DNA of 28,508 nt from DASYUM01 sp036001225. GTDB taxonomy: Bacteria; Methylomirabilota; Methylomirabilia; Rokubacteriales; DASRDR01. The stretch is taken from NCBI GenBank assembly GCA_036001225.1, contig DASYUM010000270.1, forward strand, positions 1-28,508, written 5' to 3'. The notes under the pieces are model-generated. The model was not told the origin of the DNA. It did no database searches and saw only the letters and a program-made list of their open reading frames with translations. Both the position numbers and the translations under genes were made by a program. Shown piece after piece: positions 7,369-14,795 of the stretch (its first letter is position 1; every line of letters begins with the position of its first letter).

Positions 7369-8166
7369 CTACCGGCCTTTGAACTGGGGCTTTCGCTTCT
7401 CGTTGAAGGCGCGCACGCCCTCCTGGCGGTCCTCGGTCGCCACGGTGACGTTGTAGGCTTCGATGGCCAGGACCATCGCCGTTTCGAGGTCCGTCTCCAG
7501 GCCGTAGGCGATCGCCTTCTTGGCCTGCCGCACGGCGATCGGCCCGTTCTGCGCGATCGTGGTGGCGATCTCGAGCGCCCGGACGTGAGCCTGGCCGGGC
7601 GGCGTGAGGTGGTTCACGAGTCCCGCCGCCCGGGCCTCTTCGGCGCCGAGCCGCCGTCCGGTGAAGATGAGCTCCTTGGCCAGCGGCGCGCCGAGGATAC
7701 GGGGCAGGAGCTGGGTGCCGCCGATTCCGGGAAAGATCCCCAGGGTGGTTTCGGGTACGGCGAAGACCGCGGTCTCGCTGGCCACGATGAAGTCCGCCAT
7801 CACGGCGAGCTCGCAGCCTCCGCCGAACGCGAACCCCTCGACCGCGGCGATCACCGGGGCCGGGCAGCGGAGGAGGGCCGCCGCCGCCTGCTCGAAGATG
7901 ACGTGCTGGGCGCGCCAGGCCTCATCCGTCATTCCCTGACGCTCCTTGAGATCCCCTCCCACACAGAACGCCCGGTCGCCGGCCCCGGCCAGCACGACCG
8001 CCCGGACCTCGGATCCCGCCGCCGGACCGCGGAAGCAGGCCAGGAGGTCTTCGCCCATCGCCGTGTTGAGGGCGTTCAGCACCTCGGGACGGTGGAGCTC
8101 CACGGTCAGCACGTGGCCGTCGGAGCTCCGGGTGAGCGCGAGGTGGCGGTAGCGCGGCTCAGGCAT
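7369..8166 (-). CDS. Enoyl-CoA hydratase/isomerase family protein
   Basis: This 265-residue crotonase-fold protein would hydrate the enoyl-CoA made by the acyl-CoA dehydrogenase encoded just downstream. The oxyanion-hole motif AFCVGGDLKERQG lies at about 67-79. Catalytic glutamates E119 (FGGGCELA) and E139 (VPETTLGIFPG) are both kept, so hydratase activity is plausible. It starts at ATG 8166 inside the last codons of the CoA-transferase gene (8-base overlap), which indicates translational coupling, and no separate ribosome site is evident. It is a paralogue of the hydratase at the left edge. It could alternatively act as a 1,2-isomerase or hydrolase, which this superfamily also does. Confidence 0.92.
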   Translation of the reverse strand: MPEPRYRHLALTRSSDGHVLTVELHRPEVLNALNTAMGEDLLACFRGPAAGSEVRAVVLAGAGDRAFCVGGDLKERQGMTDEAWRAQHVIFEQAAAALLRCPAPVIAAVEGFAFGGGCELAVMADFIVASETAVFAVPETTLGIFPGIGGTQLLPRILGAPLAKELIFTGRRLGAEEARAAGLVNHLTPPGQAHVRALEIATTIAQNGPIAVRQAKKAIAYGLETDLETAMVLAIEAYNVTVATEDRQEGVRAFNEKRKPQFKGR

Positions 8167-9364
8167 CGTCGGGACCGAGCTGGACGGCGCGCCGCTGGCG
8201 GAGACTGTCGATCTCGGCGTCGCTCAGGCCGAGGCCGCCCAGGACCTCCCGCGTGTGCTCCCCGAGGCGCGGCGGGGGCCGACGCGGCCCGGGCCGGGCC
8301 CCGTCCCAGCGGATCGGCAGCGCGACCGTCGTCAGGTCGGGAATGTCGGGATGCGGCGTCGCGGCCAGCATCTCGCTTGCCTTCGTCTGCGGGTCCGTCA
8401 CCACCTGGTCGAGCGTCTGGATCGGCGCGCACGTCACGTCCGCGGCGCGCAGTCGCTCGAGGAGCGAGGCCGTCGGGTAGGTCCGGGTGGTGGCCTCGAG
8501 AGCCGGGATGAGCGCCTGGCGGTGCCGGACGCGCCCGGGATTGTCGGCAAAGCGTGGATCGTCCGCCAGCTCCGCTCGCCCCAGCACCCGGCACAGGCGA
8601 TCGAAGAGGGCGTCGGTCGGGGCGGCGATCATCAGGTAGCCGTCGGATGTCGGGAAGGCCCCGTATGGCACGATCATGGCGGCTCCGGAGCCCTGCGGGC
8701 CGGGGACCACGCCGCTGGCGAGGTAGGCGAGAAGCTGGTAGGGAACCCAGGCGAGCGCCGTGTCGAAGAGTGCCGTCGTCAGATGGCACCCCTCCCCGCG
8801 CCGGTCGCGCTCGCGGAGAGCGGCCAGGATGGCGAGCGCGGCCCACATGCCGGTCCCCATGTCGACGATGGAAGTCCCGGCCCGGGTCGGCGGCTGCCCC
8901 GGGTAGCCGGTGAGGCTCATGAGGCCGGCGTAGGCCTGCATCATCGGGTCGTAGCCGGGCAGGTCGCGGAGCGGGCCGCGCGTCCCGAAGGCGGTCACCG
9001 AGCAATACACGAGCCGCGGATTCGCCGCCCGGGCGGCGGCCCAGCCGATCCCCAGCCGGTCGGCGACGCCGGGCCGGAAGCTCTGGATGAGGACGTCGGC
9101 CTGCCCGATGAGCCGCCCGAGGAGGGGAGCGGTCTCGGCCGCCCGCAGGTCGAGGGCGAGGCTCCGCTTGTTCCGGTTCAGCGCCAGATAGGTCGCGCTC
9201 TCGGGCCCCCAGGTGGGCGGCGCCCAGGCCCGTGTCTCGTCGCCGCGGCCGGGGCGCTCGACCTTGACGACGTCGGCGCCCAGATCCCCGAGGATCTGGG
9301 TACAGAAGGGGCCCGCCACGTTCAGCGTGAAGTCGAGCACGGTGAGGCCACCGAGCGGGGTCAT
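8159..9364 (-). CDS. CaiB/BaiF-type (class III) CoA-transferase
   Basis: This enzyme moves CoA from a donor thioester to a carboxylic acid, activating it for breakdown. The 401-residue protein has the family N-terminus LGDLGADVVKVERPGRGDE, the segment LNRNKRSLALDL, and the catalytic aspartate D168 in SIVDMGTG. I chose ATG at 9364; a GTG eight codons earlier is in frame, but MTPLGGLTVLDFT is the usual family beginning. There is no ribosome site, and a TATACT box ends 7 bases before the ATG, so the message may be leaderless. It heads the operon continuing into hydratase, dehydrogenase and the Uma2 gene, and diverges from the TetR gene, which is its likely regulator. Confidence 0.92.
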   Translation of the reverse strand: MTPLGGLTVLDFTLNVAGPFCTQILGDLGADVVKVERPGRGDETRAWAPPTWGPESATYLALNRNKRSLALDLRAAETAPLLGRLIGQADVLIQSFRPGVADRLGIGWAAARAANPRLVYCSVTAFGTRGPLRDLPGYDPMMQAYAGLMSLTGYPGQPPTRAGTSIVDMGTGMWAALAILAALRERDRRGEGCHLTTALFDTALAWVPYQLLAYLASGVVPGPQGSGAAMIVPYGAFPTSDGYLMIAAPTDALFDRLCRVLGRAELADDPRFADNPGRVRHRQALIPALEATTRTYPTASLLERLRAADVTCAPIQTLDQVVTDPQTKASEMLAATPHPDIPDLTTVALPIRWDGARPGPRRPPPRLGEHTREVLGGLGLSDAEIDSLRQRRAVQLGPDDA

Positions 9365-9371
9365 CCGGACC

Positions 9372-9400
9372 AGTATAGCGGCGGGCACCGGGGACGGGAA
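9372..9400 (-). promoter_or_regulatory. Possible promoter of the CoA-transferase operon
   Basis: On the minus strand TTCCCG (9400-9395) and TATACT (9377-9372) are 17 bases apart. The -10 box is good and the -35 box is weak. Transcription would start at or next to the ATG at 9364, giving a leaderless message, which fits the absence of a ribosome site. Confidence 0.4.
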
Positions 9401-9406
9401 AGGGCC

Positions 9407-9435
9407 TTGACGGACGGTGGCCGCCCGAAGATAAT
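9407..9435 (+). promoter_or_regulatory. Sigma70-type promoter of the TetR gene
   Basis: TTGACG (9407-9412) and GATAAT (9430-9435) are separated by exactly 17 bases, close to consensus. The predicted start, near 9442, falls in the middle of the palindrome at 9434-9447, so a bound repressor would block this promoter directly. Confidence 0.7.
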
Positions 9436-9447
9436 TGGTCGACCAAT
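9434..9447. promoter_or_regulatory. Palindromic operator, probable TetR-family binding site
   Basis: ATTGGTCGACCAAT is a perfect 14-bp palindrome between the divergent TetR and CoA-transferase genes, overlapping the -10 box and start point of the TetR promoter. Size, symmetry and position match self-regulating TetR operators. Repression of the divergent catabolic operon from this site is inference, since the operator lies upstream of that operon's proposed promoter. Confidence 0.7.
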
Positions 9448-9488
9448 CAAGTTAGAGTGCTGCTCCGGAACCGGCCCGTGAGATCCCG

Positions 9489-10103
9489 ATGAGTCCCAAA
9501 GTCGGCGTGGCTCCGGTCCGGCGCGCCGCGATCGTGCGGGCCACCATCCGCTGCCTCGCCCGGGACGGGTACGCGGGCCTCACGATGCGGCGGGTCGCGA
9601 CGGAGGCGGGTGTCAGCCAGGGCATCCTCCACTATTACTTCGTGAACAAGCACGCGATCCTGGCCGCGGCCGCCGCCAAGGTGATGGGCGACCTCGACCG
9701 CCGGGTGGCGGCCGAAGCCCGAGGCGCCCGAGACGCCCGCGGGCGGCTCCGAGCCCTGATCCGCGCGTGTCTGGCCGTCGCCACCCGGGACCGCGAGGTC
9801 TGGCGCGTGTTCATCGAGTTCTGGGGTGAGGCGCAGCACGACCGCGAGCTGGCCGGGCTGAATGCCCGCGCCTACGCGCGGGCGCGACGCCTCATCGCGC
9901 GCCTCCTCGCCCGCGGCCTCGCCGACGGCGCCTTCCGGCGCGTCGATCCGGGCGAGGGCGCGGTGGTCGTCCTGGCGGTGCTCGACGGGGTCTCGCTTCA
10001 GCTCACCTTCGACCGCCGGCTCATGCCGCTGGCCCGGGCCGTCCGCCTCTGCGAGGACGCGCTCCTCCGCTACCTGACCGCCGACCGGGGAGGTCTGCCA
10101 TGA
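9489..10103 (+). CDS. TetR/AcrR family transcriptional regulator (BetI-like)
   Basis: The 204-residue protein has the TetR helix-turn-helix at about residues 30-50 (LTMRRVATEAGVSQGILHYY), with the recognition-helix wording VSQGILHYYFVNKHAIL typical of the BetI-like branch. The rest is an alpha-helical ligand and dimer domain including VWRVFIEFWGEA. It should act as a dimer that leaves the palindrome at 9434-9447 when an inducer, perhaps an acyl-CoA or the free acid handled by the divergent operon, binds. ATG at 9489 is the only sensible start. Its TGA overlaps the ATG of the following DinB-fold gene. Confidence 0.92.
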   Translation: MSPKVGVAPVRRAAIVRATIRCLARDGYAGLTMRRVATEAGVSQGILHYYFVNKHAILAAAAAKVMGDLDRRVAAEARGARDARGRLRALIRACLAVATRDREVWRVFIEFWGEAQHDRELAGLNARAYARARRLIARLLARGLADGAFRRVDPGEGAVVVLAVLDGVSLQLTFDRRLMPLARAVRLCEDALLRYLTADRGGLP

Positions 10104-10708
10104 ACGACGCAGCCCAACGCTCGCCCGAGGGGGCCCGGATGCTCGAGTACCTGACCACCCGCGCCGCCGGGCTCGGGGTCGTCCAGATCCGCGCGCGCTG
10201 CCGCGCGGCGGTGGCCGAGCTCCACAGCGCTCTGGCCGGGATCACGGAGGCCGAGGCGCGGCGCCATCCCGTGGCGGGCCAGTGGAGCATCGCCGAGGTG
10301 GTGGACCACCTGGCCCAGACGACCATCCGGGTCGCCGACGAGCTCCGTCATCTCCTCGGGGGCCGCCGGCCCCCTGGCCCACCCGTCTACGAGGCCCTCA
10401 CCTCGGGGGCCGCGGTCTGGGCCCCGTGGCCGGAGCTCCTCGAGGGGCTCCGGGCAGCCAACGAGGAGCTCGACCACCTGCTGGCCGGCGCGTCCGGGAC
10501 CGAGCCGGCCGGCGCGCCCACGGCGCGGACGATCCTGGTGGTGAACCGCACCGGCGCGGGTGGCCGGGTGACGCCGGAGGTCTTCTCGGCGGAGCTCGGG
10601 TGGAAAGAGTACGCCCTGGTCCAGCGCCTCCACCTGCTCGACCACCGGACGCAGGTGCGGACGCTCCGGGCGACGGTGGCGGGGGGAAGTGGAGCGGCCA
10701 CCGGCTAG
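10100..10708 (+). CDS. DinB-superfamily (four-helix bundle) protein
   Basis: This 202-residue protein resembles the DinB/YfiT-like superfamily, four-helix bundles with a metal site that include thiol-dependent transferases as well as proteins of unknown role. Landmarks are WSIAEVVDHLAQT at about 56-68 (first histidine ligand in VDH) and VQRLHLLDHRTQV near the C-terminus (further histidines). It overlaps the TetR stop by 4 bases (ATGA) and has GGGGAGG 6 bases ahead of its start, so both are co-expressed from the autoregulated promoter. The TAG stop belongs to the repeat at 10705-10780. The specific reaction is unknown. A paralogue lies at 19796-20335. Confidence 0.75.
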   Translation: MNDAAQRSPEGARMLEYLTTRAAGLGVVQIRARCRAAVAELHSALAGITEAEARRHPVAGQWSIAEVVDHLAQTTIRVADELRHLLGGRRPPGPPVYEALTSGAAVWAPWPELLEGLRAANEELDHLLAGASGTEPAGAPTARTILVVNRTGAGGRVTPEVFSAELGWKEYALVQRLHLLDHRTQVRTLRATVAGGSGAATG

Positions 10709-10780
10709 GTCATTTCGGGGGGGTCTCGGAAGACCCCCCCGATGCCCCCCCGTCATGGCGGCGGCGAAGCCGCCGCTCGG
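10705..10780 (+). repeat. CTAG-starting double-hairpin intergenic repeat, copy 2 (type I, shortened)
   Basis: This copy starts CTAGGTCATTTC, the TAG being the stop codon of the DinB gene. The first hairpin (GGGGGGGTCT, CGGA, AGACCCCCCC) is present. The TTGGGTGGGTGGG linker is missing, and the second hairpin (GGCGGCGGC-GAA-GCCGCCGC) follows directly. It lies between the convergent DinB and glycosyltransferase genes and probably terminates one or both transcripts. Confidence 0.85.
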
Positions 10781-10838
10781 AACACTCCTTGATGCGCCAC
10801 GCGCTGGGTGGTCGGCCGCCGGGCCCGGCGGTGTCGCT

Positions 10839-11615
10839 TCAGGCGGGATCGGGCGGACGCCGCTCGGCCCGGCCGAGCGCCCAGGCCTTCGCGGTCCGAA
10901 GGAAGACGTAGTAGCTGTAGAGCAGCGCGAGCACGAACCCCTCGCGCCCGTCGAGGAAGCCCCGGTGCAGGACGTACATCGAGCAGAACCGGCCGACCGG
11001 GCGCAGGAGGAGCTCCCACCACGAGACTCGCGTGCCCGCTCGCGCCAGATCCTGGGCGGCCAGCGTCGAGTAGCGGTTCGAGCGCTGAACGAAGTCGGCG
11101 ATGTCGCGGTAGCTCACGTGGAGCAGGGGAGTCCGGAGGTGGCCGAGTCGACCGCTCGTGACCTCCACCGACTCGTGGACGCTGACGGCGCGAAAGACGC
11201 CGGCACCCCGGCGGAAGAGCCGGAGCTGATAGTCGGGAAACCAGGTGCCATGGCGGATCCAGCGGCCGAGGAAGACATTCTTTCGGGGCACGGAGTAGCC
11301 GTCCAGGGGGCCGTCGGCCTCCAGGATCCCGCGAATCTCCTCACGCAGCTCGGGCGGCACCTGCTCGTCGGCGTCCAGCGAAAGGATCCAGGGCTCAGTC
11401 GCCTGGGTCAGGGCGAAGTTCTTCTGGGCGGCGAAGCCGGCCCAGGGTCGTACGATCACCTTCGGGGTGAACTTCCGGGCGATCTCGGCCGTCCGGTCCG
11501 TACTCTCCGCGTCCACCACGACGATCTCCGGGGCCCAGGCCACGCTTTCCAGGCAGGCCTGGATGCGCTCTTCCTCGTTCTTCGCGACGATGGTGACGGT
11601 GAGACCCCGGACCAT
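10839..11615 (-). CDS. Glycosyltransferase family 2, LPS-core (WaaE/KdtX) type
   Basis: This GT-A-fold transferase would add a sugar to the lipopolysaccharide core or a similar glycolipid at the inner face of the membrane. The 258-residue protein shows TVTIVAKNEEERIQACLESV at the start, VVVDAESTDRTAEIA, the typical GFAAQKNFAL, and the nucleotide-sugar/metal motif LSLDADEQVP, all characteristic of the WaaE-like group. The open frame extends further upstream into the heptosyltransferase gene; ATG at 11615 gives the usual family N-terminus. It begins 22 bases after the GT9 gene. A C-terminal hydrophobic patch (FVLALLYSYYVFL) suggests membrane association. A 16-bp palindrome, CCGCCGGGCCCGGCGG, follows the stop at 10816-10831. 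Confidence 0.88.
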   Translation of the reverse strand: MVRGLTVTIVAKNEEERIQACLESVAWAPEIVVVDAESTDRTAEIARKFTPKVIVRPWAGFAAQKNFALTQATEPWILSLDADEQVPPELREEIRGILEADGPLDGYSVPRKNVFLGRWIRHGTWFPDYQLRLFRRGAGVFRAVSVHESVEVTSGRLGHLRTPLLHVSYRDIADFVQRSNRYSTLAAQDLARAGTRVSWWELLLRPVGRFCSMYVLHRGFLDGREGFVLALLYSYYVFLRTAKAWALGRAERRPPDPA

Positions 11616-11637
11616 CAGGGGCCGGGTCGCCGCGCCG

Positions 11638-12642
11638 TCAAGGCAGCCAGTCGGAGACCGCCCGGAACACGGTGTCCACCGGGATGTCCTCGATGCGGTG
11701 CGTGGAGCTCTGGATGAAGCGGCTGCGAGGCCCGTAGGGGCCGTTCTCCTCGGCGCGGGTCGGGCCATAGAGGCCGAGCGTCGGCACCCCGAGGGCGGCC
11801 GCCAGGTGGACGGGCCCCGTGTCGTTGCCGATGGCCAGCTGGGCCCGGCGGAGCAGCGCGACGAAGTCGGGCGTCGAGGCGGTCACCCGCAGGATGGAAT
11901 CGCCATCGAGCCCGCCGGCGACGGACTCCAGGGTCGCGTGCTCTCCTGGGCCGCCGAGAGCCAGCACGCGCACCCCGGGGGTCTTCACCAGTCGCTCGGC
12001 CAGGCGGCGGTAGGACTCGGGCGGCCACTGCTTGGCCGACCGCCGCGTCGCGGGAAGGAGCGCGACCACGCGGTGCTGCGCCGTCACCTCGTGCGCGCGA
12101 AGCAACGCGTCCGCGCGCGCCTCGGCCTCCGGCACCAGGGGGATCGGAAAGGCGACTTCCCCGACCGGGATCCCGAGGGGGGCCAGCAGGCTCAGGTTCT
12201 TGTCCACCTTGTGCACGGCGTGCGGAGGAGGCGTGACCCGCCGGGTGGTGAACAGGGAGGAGAGGGGCTCCCGCGCGTGAGACCAGCGAAAGCCGATTCG
12301 GACGGGCGCCCGGGTGAGGATGGTGAAGATGGAGCTCTTCAGGAGCCCCTGAACGTCGAGGGCGACGTCCAGTGCCAGGGTCCGCAGGCGATCCCGCAAC
12401 GCGCCCCACTCCTTCAGGACCCGCACCAGGCCGCCCGCTGTCCGCAGCTCTCGCCGCCATCGACGGGTGGGGCCGACGACCACCTCGTCGACGACCGGGT
12501 TGTCGACGAGCAGATGTTGCTCGCGCTCCTCGACGATCCAGACGATGTACGCCTGCGGGCTGTGCTGACGGATGGCGTGAGCGACCGGGAGGGTATGGAC
12601 GACATCGCCGAGGGAGGTGAGCCGGACGATCGCGACGCGCAT
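11638..12642 (-). CDS. Glycosyltransferase family 9, heptosyltransferase I (WaaC)-like
   Basis: The 334-residue GT-B protein begins with the family hallmark VAIVRLTSLGDVVHTLPVA, has ALDVQGLLKSS at about 92-102 (typical of the WaaC branch), and carries the C-terminal donor-binding motifs SAKQWPPESY and LAIGNDTGPVHLAAALGVPT. It would transfer ADP-heptose to the Kdo-lipid A inner core in the cytoplasm. The long open frame upstream belongs to other reading frames of the oxygenase gene; ATG at 12642 gives the exact family start. It follows the oxygenase gene by 62 bases and precedes the GT2 gene, making a three-gene envelope operon. The presence of WaaC implies an LPS-bearing outer membrane. Confidence 0.9.
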   Translation of the reverse strand: MRVAIVRLTSLGDVVHTLPVAHAIRQHSPQAYIVWIVEEREQHLLVDNPVVDEVVVGPTRRWRRELRTAGGLVRVLKEWGALRDRLRTLALDVALDVQGLLKSSIFTILTRAPVRIGFRWSHAREPLSSLFTTRRVTPPPHAVHKVDKNLSLLAPLGIPVGEVAFPIPLVPEAEARADALLRAHEVTAQHRVVALLPATRRSAKQWPPESYRRLAERLVKTPGVRVLALGGPGEHATLESVAGGLDGDSILRVTASTPDFVALLRRAQLAIGNDTGPVHLAAALGVPTLGLYGPTRAEENGPYGPRSRFIQSSTHRIEDIPVDTVFRAVSDWLP

Positions 12643-12704
12643 GGGCCTCGCCCCGGAGGGCTCGGCGGACCGCGGGCCGCCTGCCTGGGGCACCCGACGG
12701 GCTC

Positions 12705-13334
12705 CTACCGCGCGCCGAACGGCACGAGGCGCTTGAGCCAGGCGGTTCGACGATGCCGAGCCAGCTCCCGGTCGATCATTCGTTGACTGGTGACCCAGTT
12801 GACCTGAATCACCCGCCGCTCGCCGTCGAACGGCTTGTGCCCGTGAAAGGAGCGCTCCGAGCGTCGGAAGGCCACCAGGGCGCCGGACTCCGCGGGCACC
12901 TCTGCCGCCACGTCGTCCAGGTTCTCGCTGCGGAGCAGGCGCAGCCGGCCTCCCGCGCTCTGCCAGCCGTCGTTCAGGTACAACAGGAGTGAGATGACCT
13001 TCCAGGTCGCGTCGGTGTGCACCTGTCCGTCGTGTCCCGGATGGCAGCGGCCGCGGACGGTGACCATGGTGGGCAAGCCGGCGAGCTCCATGCCGAACTT
13101 TTCCGAGAGGACGCTCCGCAGGCCGGGACCGCGCAGCTCGGCCAGGAGCGCGCTGAAAGACGGGCCGTAGACGAGCTCGCTGACCGGGAAGCTGCCGGCG
13201 CGCGGGATCCGCGGAAAATCGCGCTCGAGCGACAGCTTGGCCTCGGGAGTCACGACGTCGGAGACGATCAGGAACTCGAACGGCTCTCGACTGAGCGAGG
13301 CCCGTCGCAACACGTCGAGGTTCAAGAGACCCAT
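12705..13334 (-). CDS. 2OG-Fe(II) oxygenase superfamily protein
   Basis: The 209-residue protein has the iron-binding set of 2-oxoglutarate-dependent dioxygenases: H106-x-D108 in GQVHTDATW, a distal histidine in SFHGHKPFDG (H164 or H166), and the 2OG-binding arginine in GERRVIQVNW (R173 or R174). It would hydroxylate an unknown substrate using O2 and 2-oxoglutarate. It is the first gene of the operon with the two LPS-core glycosyltransferases, so hydroxylation of an LPS sugar or envelope glycan is plausible but inferred. The start ATG at 13334 has GGGAGG 9 bases upstream, and a good promoter lies at 13385-13413. The family is broad, so a different target cannot be excluded. Confidence 0.85.
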   Translation of the reverse strand: MGLLNLDVLRRASLSREPFEFLIVSDVVTPEAKLSLERDFPRIPRAGSFPVSELVYGPSFSALLAELRGPGLRSVLSEKFGMELAGLPTMVTVRGRCHPGHDGQVHTDATWKVISLLLYLNDGWQSAGGRLRLLRSENLDDVAAEVPAESGALVAFRRSERSFHGHKPFDGERRVIQVNWVTSQRMIDRELARHRRTAWLKRLVPFGAR

Positions 13335-13384
13335 CGTCCGCGCCTCCCGAGGCCCGGTCCGCCGCCGGGCCGGCTCCGGAGGCC

Positions 13385-13413
13385 AGAATAGATGAGACGG
13401 TTCGAGGCCGCAA
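13385..13413 (-). promoter_or_regulatory. Promoter of the oxygenase/glycosyltransferase operon
   Basis: On the minus strand TTGCGG (13413-13408) and TATTCT (13390-13385) are spaced by 17 bases. Transcription would start near 13378, leaving a leader of about 44 bases with a GGGAGG ribosome site. This is the only good promoter candidate in the 155-base gap 13335-13489. Confidence 0.5.
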
Positions 13414-13489
13414 GAGCGGCCCGGGAGATCGTCAGGACCGCCCGCCGACGCGCGCCCGACCGCGGCCCGGGCGGAGGACGGCCGGCCTG

Positions 13490-13930
13490 TCAGCTCTCCT
13501 CCCGGACATGGCTGAGCCGGACGGTCTCGGCGCCCTCCATCAGGACCCGCCGGCCGACCTGCCGCAGCTCGTCGAGCTTGGCCTCGATGCGGGCGAAGAT
13601 GTTCACCGGTTGCTTCATGTCCACGGTGAGCCCGCGCGAGATGAAGAGCCCGTAGGCGATATAGATCTCGTCCGGCACGCGGACGGGCTCGTCGCGGACG
13701 AGGAAGGCGAGCGTCCCGGCCGGCACGCCGGCGACGCGCTGGTTCTCCCGCTCGACCGTCAGGTCGGGGGGCAGGGTGACCAGCGCCTCGCCGGAGACGA
13801 TGCTGTGGTGGAAGCGGTAGGCGAGCGGCAGCCGCTTCAGGATGGTGGCACAGGTCTTCGGCGCCTCCGCGGCGAGCAACCGCGCCACGAACACGCCGCC
13901 CTTCTCGAACTCGAGCGCCATCTGGGTCAC
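13490..13930 (-). CDS. DUF3830 family protein (cyclophilin-like fold)
   Basis: This 146-residue protein resembles the DUF3830 family, small cyclophilin-like beta-barrels often encoded in amino-acid or hydantoin utilisation clusters. Matching features are the N-terminal GGVFVARLLAAEAPKTCATI, LPLAYRFHHSIVSGEALVTL, and a later strand EIYIAYG ending near VNIFARIE. No catalytic function is established for the family. The chosen start is GTG at 13930, which has GGGAGG 8 bases upstream; an ATG three codons later lies too far from that site. It is the last gene of the importer cluster, 68 bases after the ATPase, so it may process or bind the imported compound. Confidence 0.72.
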   Translation of the reverse strand: MTQMALEFEKGGVFVARLLAAEAPKTCATILKRLPLAYRFHHSIVSGEALVTLPPDLTVERENQRVAGVPAGTLAFLVRDEPVRVPDEIYIAYGLFISRGLTVDMKQPVNIFARIEAKLDELRQVGRRVLMEGAETVRLSHVREES

Positions 13931-13965
13931 GGATGCTTCCCTCCCTTCGCGTCCGGGATCGTTCC

Positions 13966-13985
13966 GGGGGGCCGGCGAGACCCCC
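13966..13985 (-). terminator. G/C-run hairpin after the ABC ATPase gene
   Basis: A run of five to six G (13966-13971) and a run of five C (13981-13985) can pair around a 10-base loop, just past the ATPase stop codon. The minus-strand wording GGGGGTCTCGCCGGCCCCCC resembles the first hairpin of the CTAG repeats. It could attenuate expression of the DUF3830 gene downstream. Confidence 0.4.
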
Positions 13986-13998
13986 TCCGATTTTCCGC

Positions 13999-14790
13999 TC
14001 AGTCGAGGATCTTCGCGAGGAACTGCCGCGTCCGGTCCTCCCGCGGCGCGGTGAAGAATCGGTCGGGCGGCGCCTCCTCGACGAGGCGCCCGTCGTCCAT
14101 GAAGATGATCCGCCCGGCGGCCGCCCGGGCGAAGCCCATCTCGTGGGTGACGACGAGCATCGTCGTGCCCCGGCGAGAGAGACCGAGCATCACGTCCAGC
14201 ACCTCGGTGATCATTTCCGGGTCGAGGGCCGAGGTCGGCTCGTCGAAGAGCATCACCTGCGGCTTCATGGCCAGCGCCCGGGCGATGGCGACGCGCTGTT
14301 GCTGGCCGCCGGAGAGCTGGGTCGGGTAGGCGTCGGCCTTGTGGCTGAGTCCCACCAGCTCGAGGAGCCGGCGGCCGCCGGCCTCGGCGTCGGCCGCGCT
14401 CGTCCCCAGGACGTGGATCGGCCCGGCCGTGATGTTCTCGAGGGCGGTCAGGTGTGGGAACAGGTTGAACTGCTGGAAGACCATCCCGACCTCGCGCCGC
14501 TGGCGGGCCACCTCGGCGTCCCGCAGCTCGATCCGCCGGCCGTCGACGTCTCGGTAGCCCATCGGCCGGCCGTCGACCAGGATGCGGCCCCGGTCGATCC
14601 GCTCCAGGTGGTTGATACAGCGGAGGAGCGTGCTCTTGCCGGAGCCGCTCGGCCCGATGAGGACCACGACCTCGCCTCGTCGGAGGGTGAGGTCGATGCC
14701 GCGCAGGACGTGGTGGTCCCCGAAGTACTTGTGGACGTCCACGATCTCGACGACCGGTGGGCCGGGGTCCTTCGCGGAATGCTCGCCCAT
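13999..14790 (-). CDS. Polar amino acid ABC transporter ATP-binding protein (GlnQ/HisP type)
   Basis: This cytoplasmic ATPase powers the amino-acid-type importer encoded with it. The 263-residue protein has Walker A GPSGSGKST (46-54), the Q-loop VFQQFNLFPHLTALENI, the signature LSGGQQQR (from 159), Walker B VMLFDEPTSALDP (DEPTSALD at 183-190) and the switch histidine in VVTHEMGFA, all typical of the GlnQ group. The C-terminal tail FFTAPREDRTRQFLAKIL is also family-typical. A much longer open frame continues upstream through the permease gene in another frame. ATG at 14790, 5 bases after the permease stop, is the right start; no clear ribosome site exists, so coupling is likely. Confidence 0.95.
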   Translation of the reverse strand: MGEHSAKDPGPPVVEIVDVHKYFGDHHVLRGIDLTLRRGEVVVLIGPSGSGKSTLLRCINHLERIDRGRILVDGRPMGYRDVDGRRIELRDAEVARQRREVGMVFQQFNLFPHLTALENITAGPIHVLGTSAADAEAGGRRLLELVGLSHKADAYPTQLSGGQQQRVAIARALAMKPQVMLFDEPTSALDPEMITEVLDVMLGLSRRGTTMLVVTHEMGFARAAAGRIIFMDDGRLVEEAPPDRFFTAPREDRTRQFLAKILD

Positions 14791-14795
14791 CGCGC

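Noticed and set aside
10816..10831. CCGCCGGGCCCGGCGG palindrome as a transcription factor site
   Set aside because: It lies just after the stop codon of the GT2 gene, far from any start. A structural 3'-end role, or chance in GC-rich DNA, is more likely.
11638..13413. A single 591-codon frame spanning oxygenase and heptosyltransferase
   Set aside because: Only the C-terminal 334 residues match the glycosyltransferase family. The upstream part is another frame of the oxygenase gene, which has its own convincing motifs and promoter.
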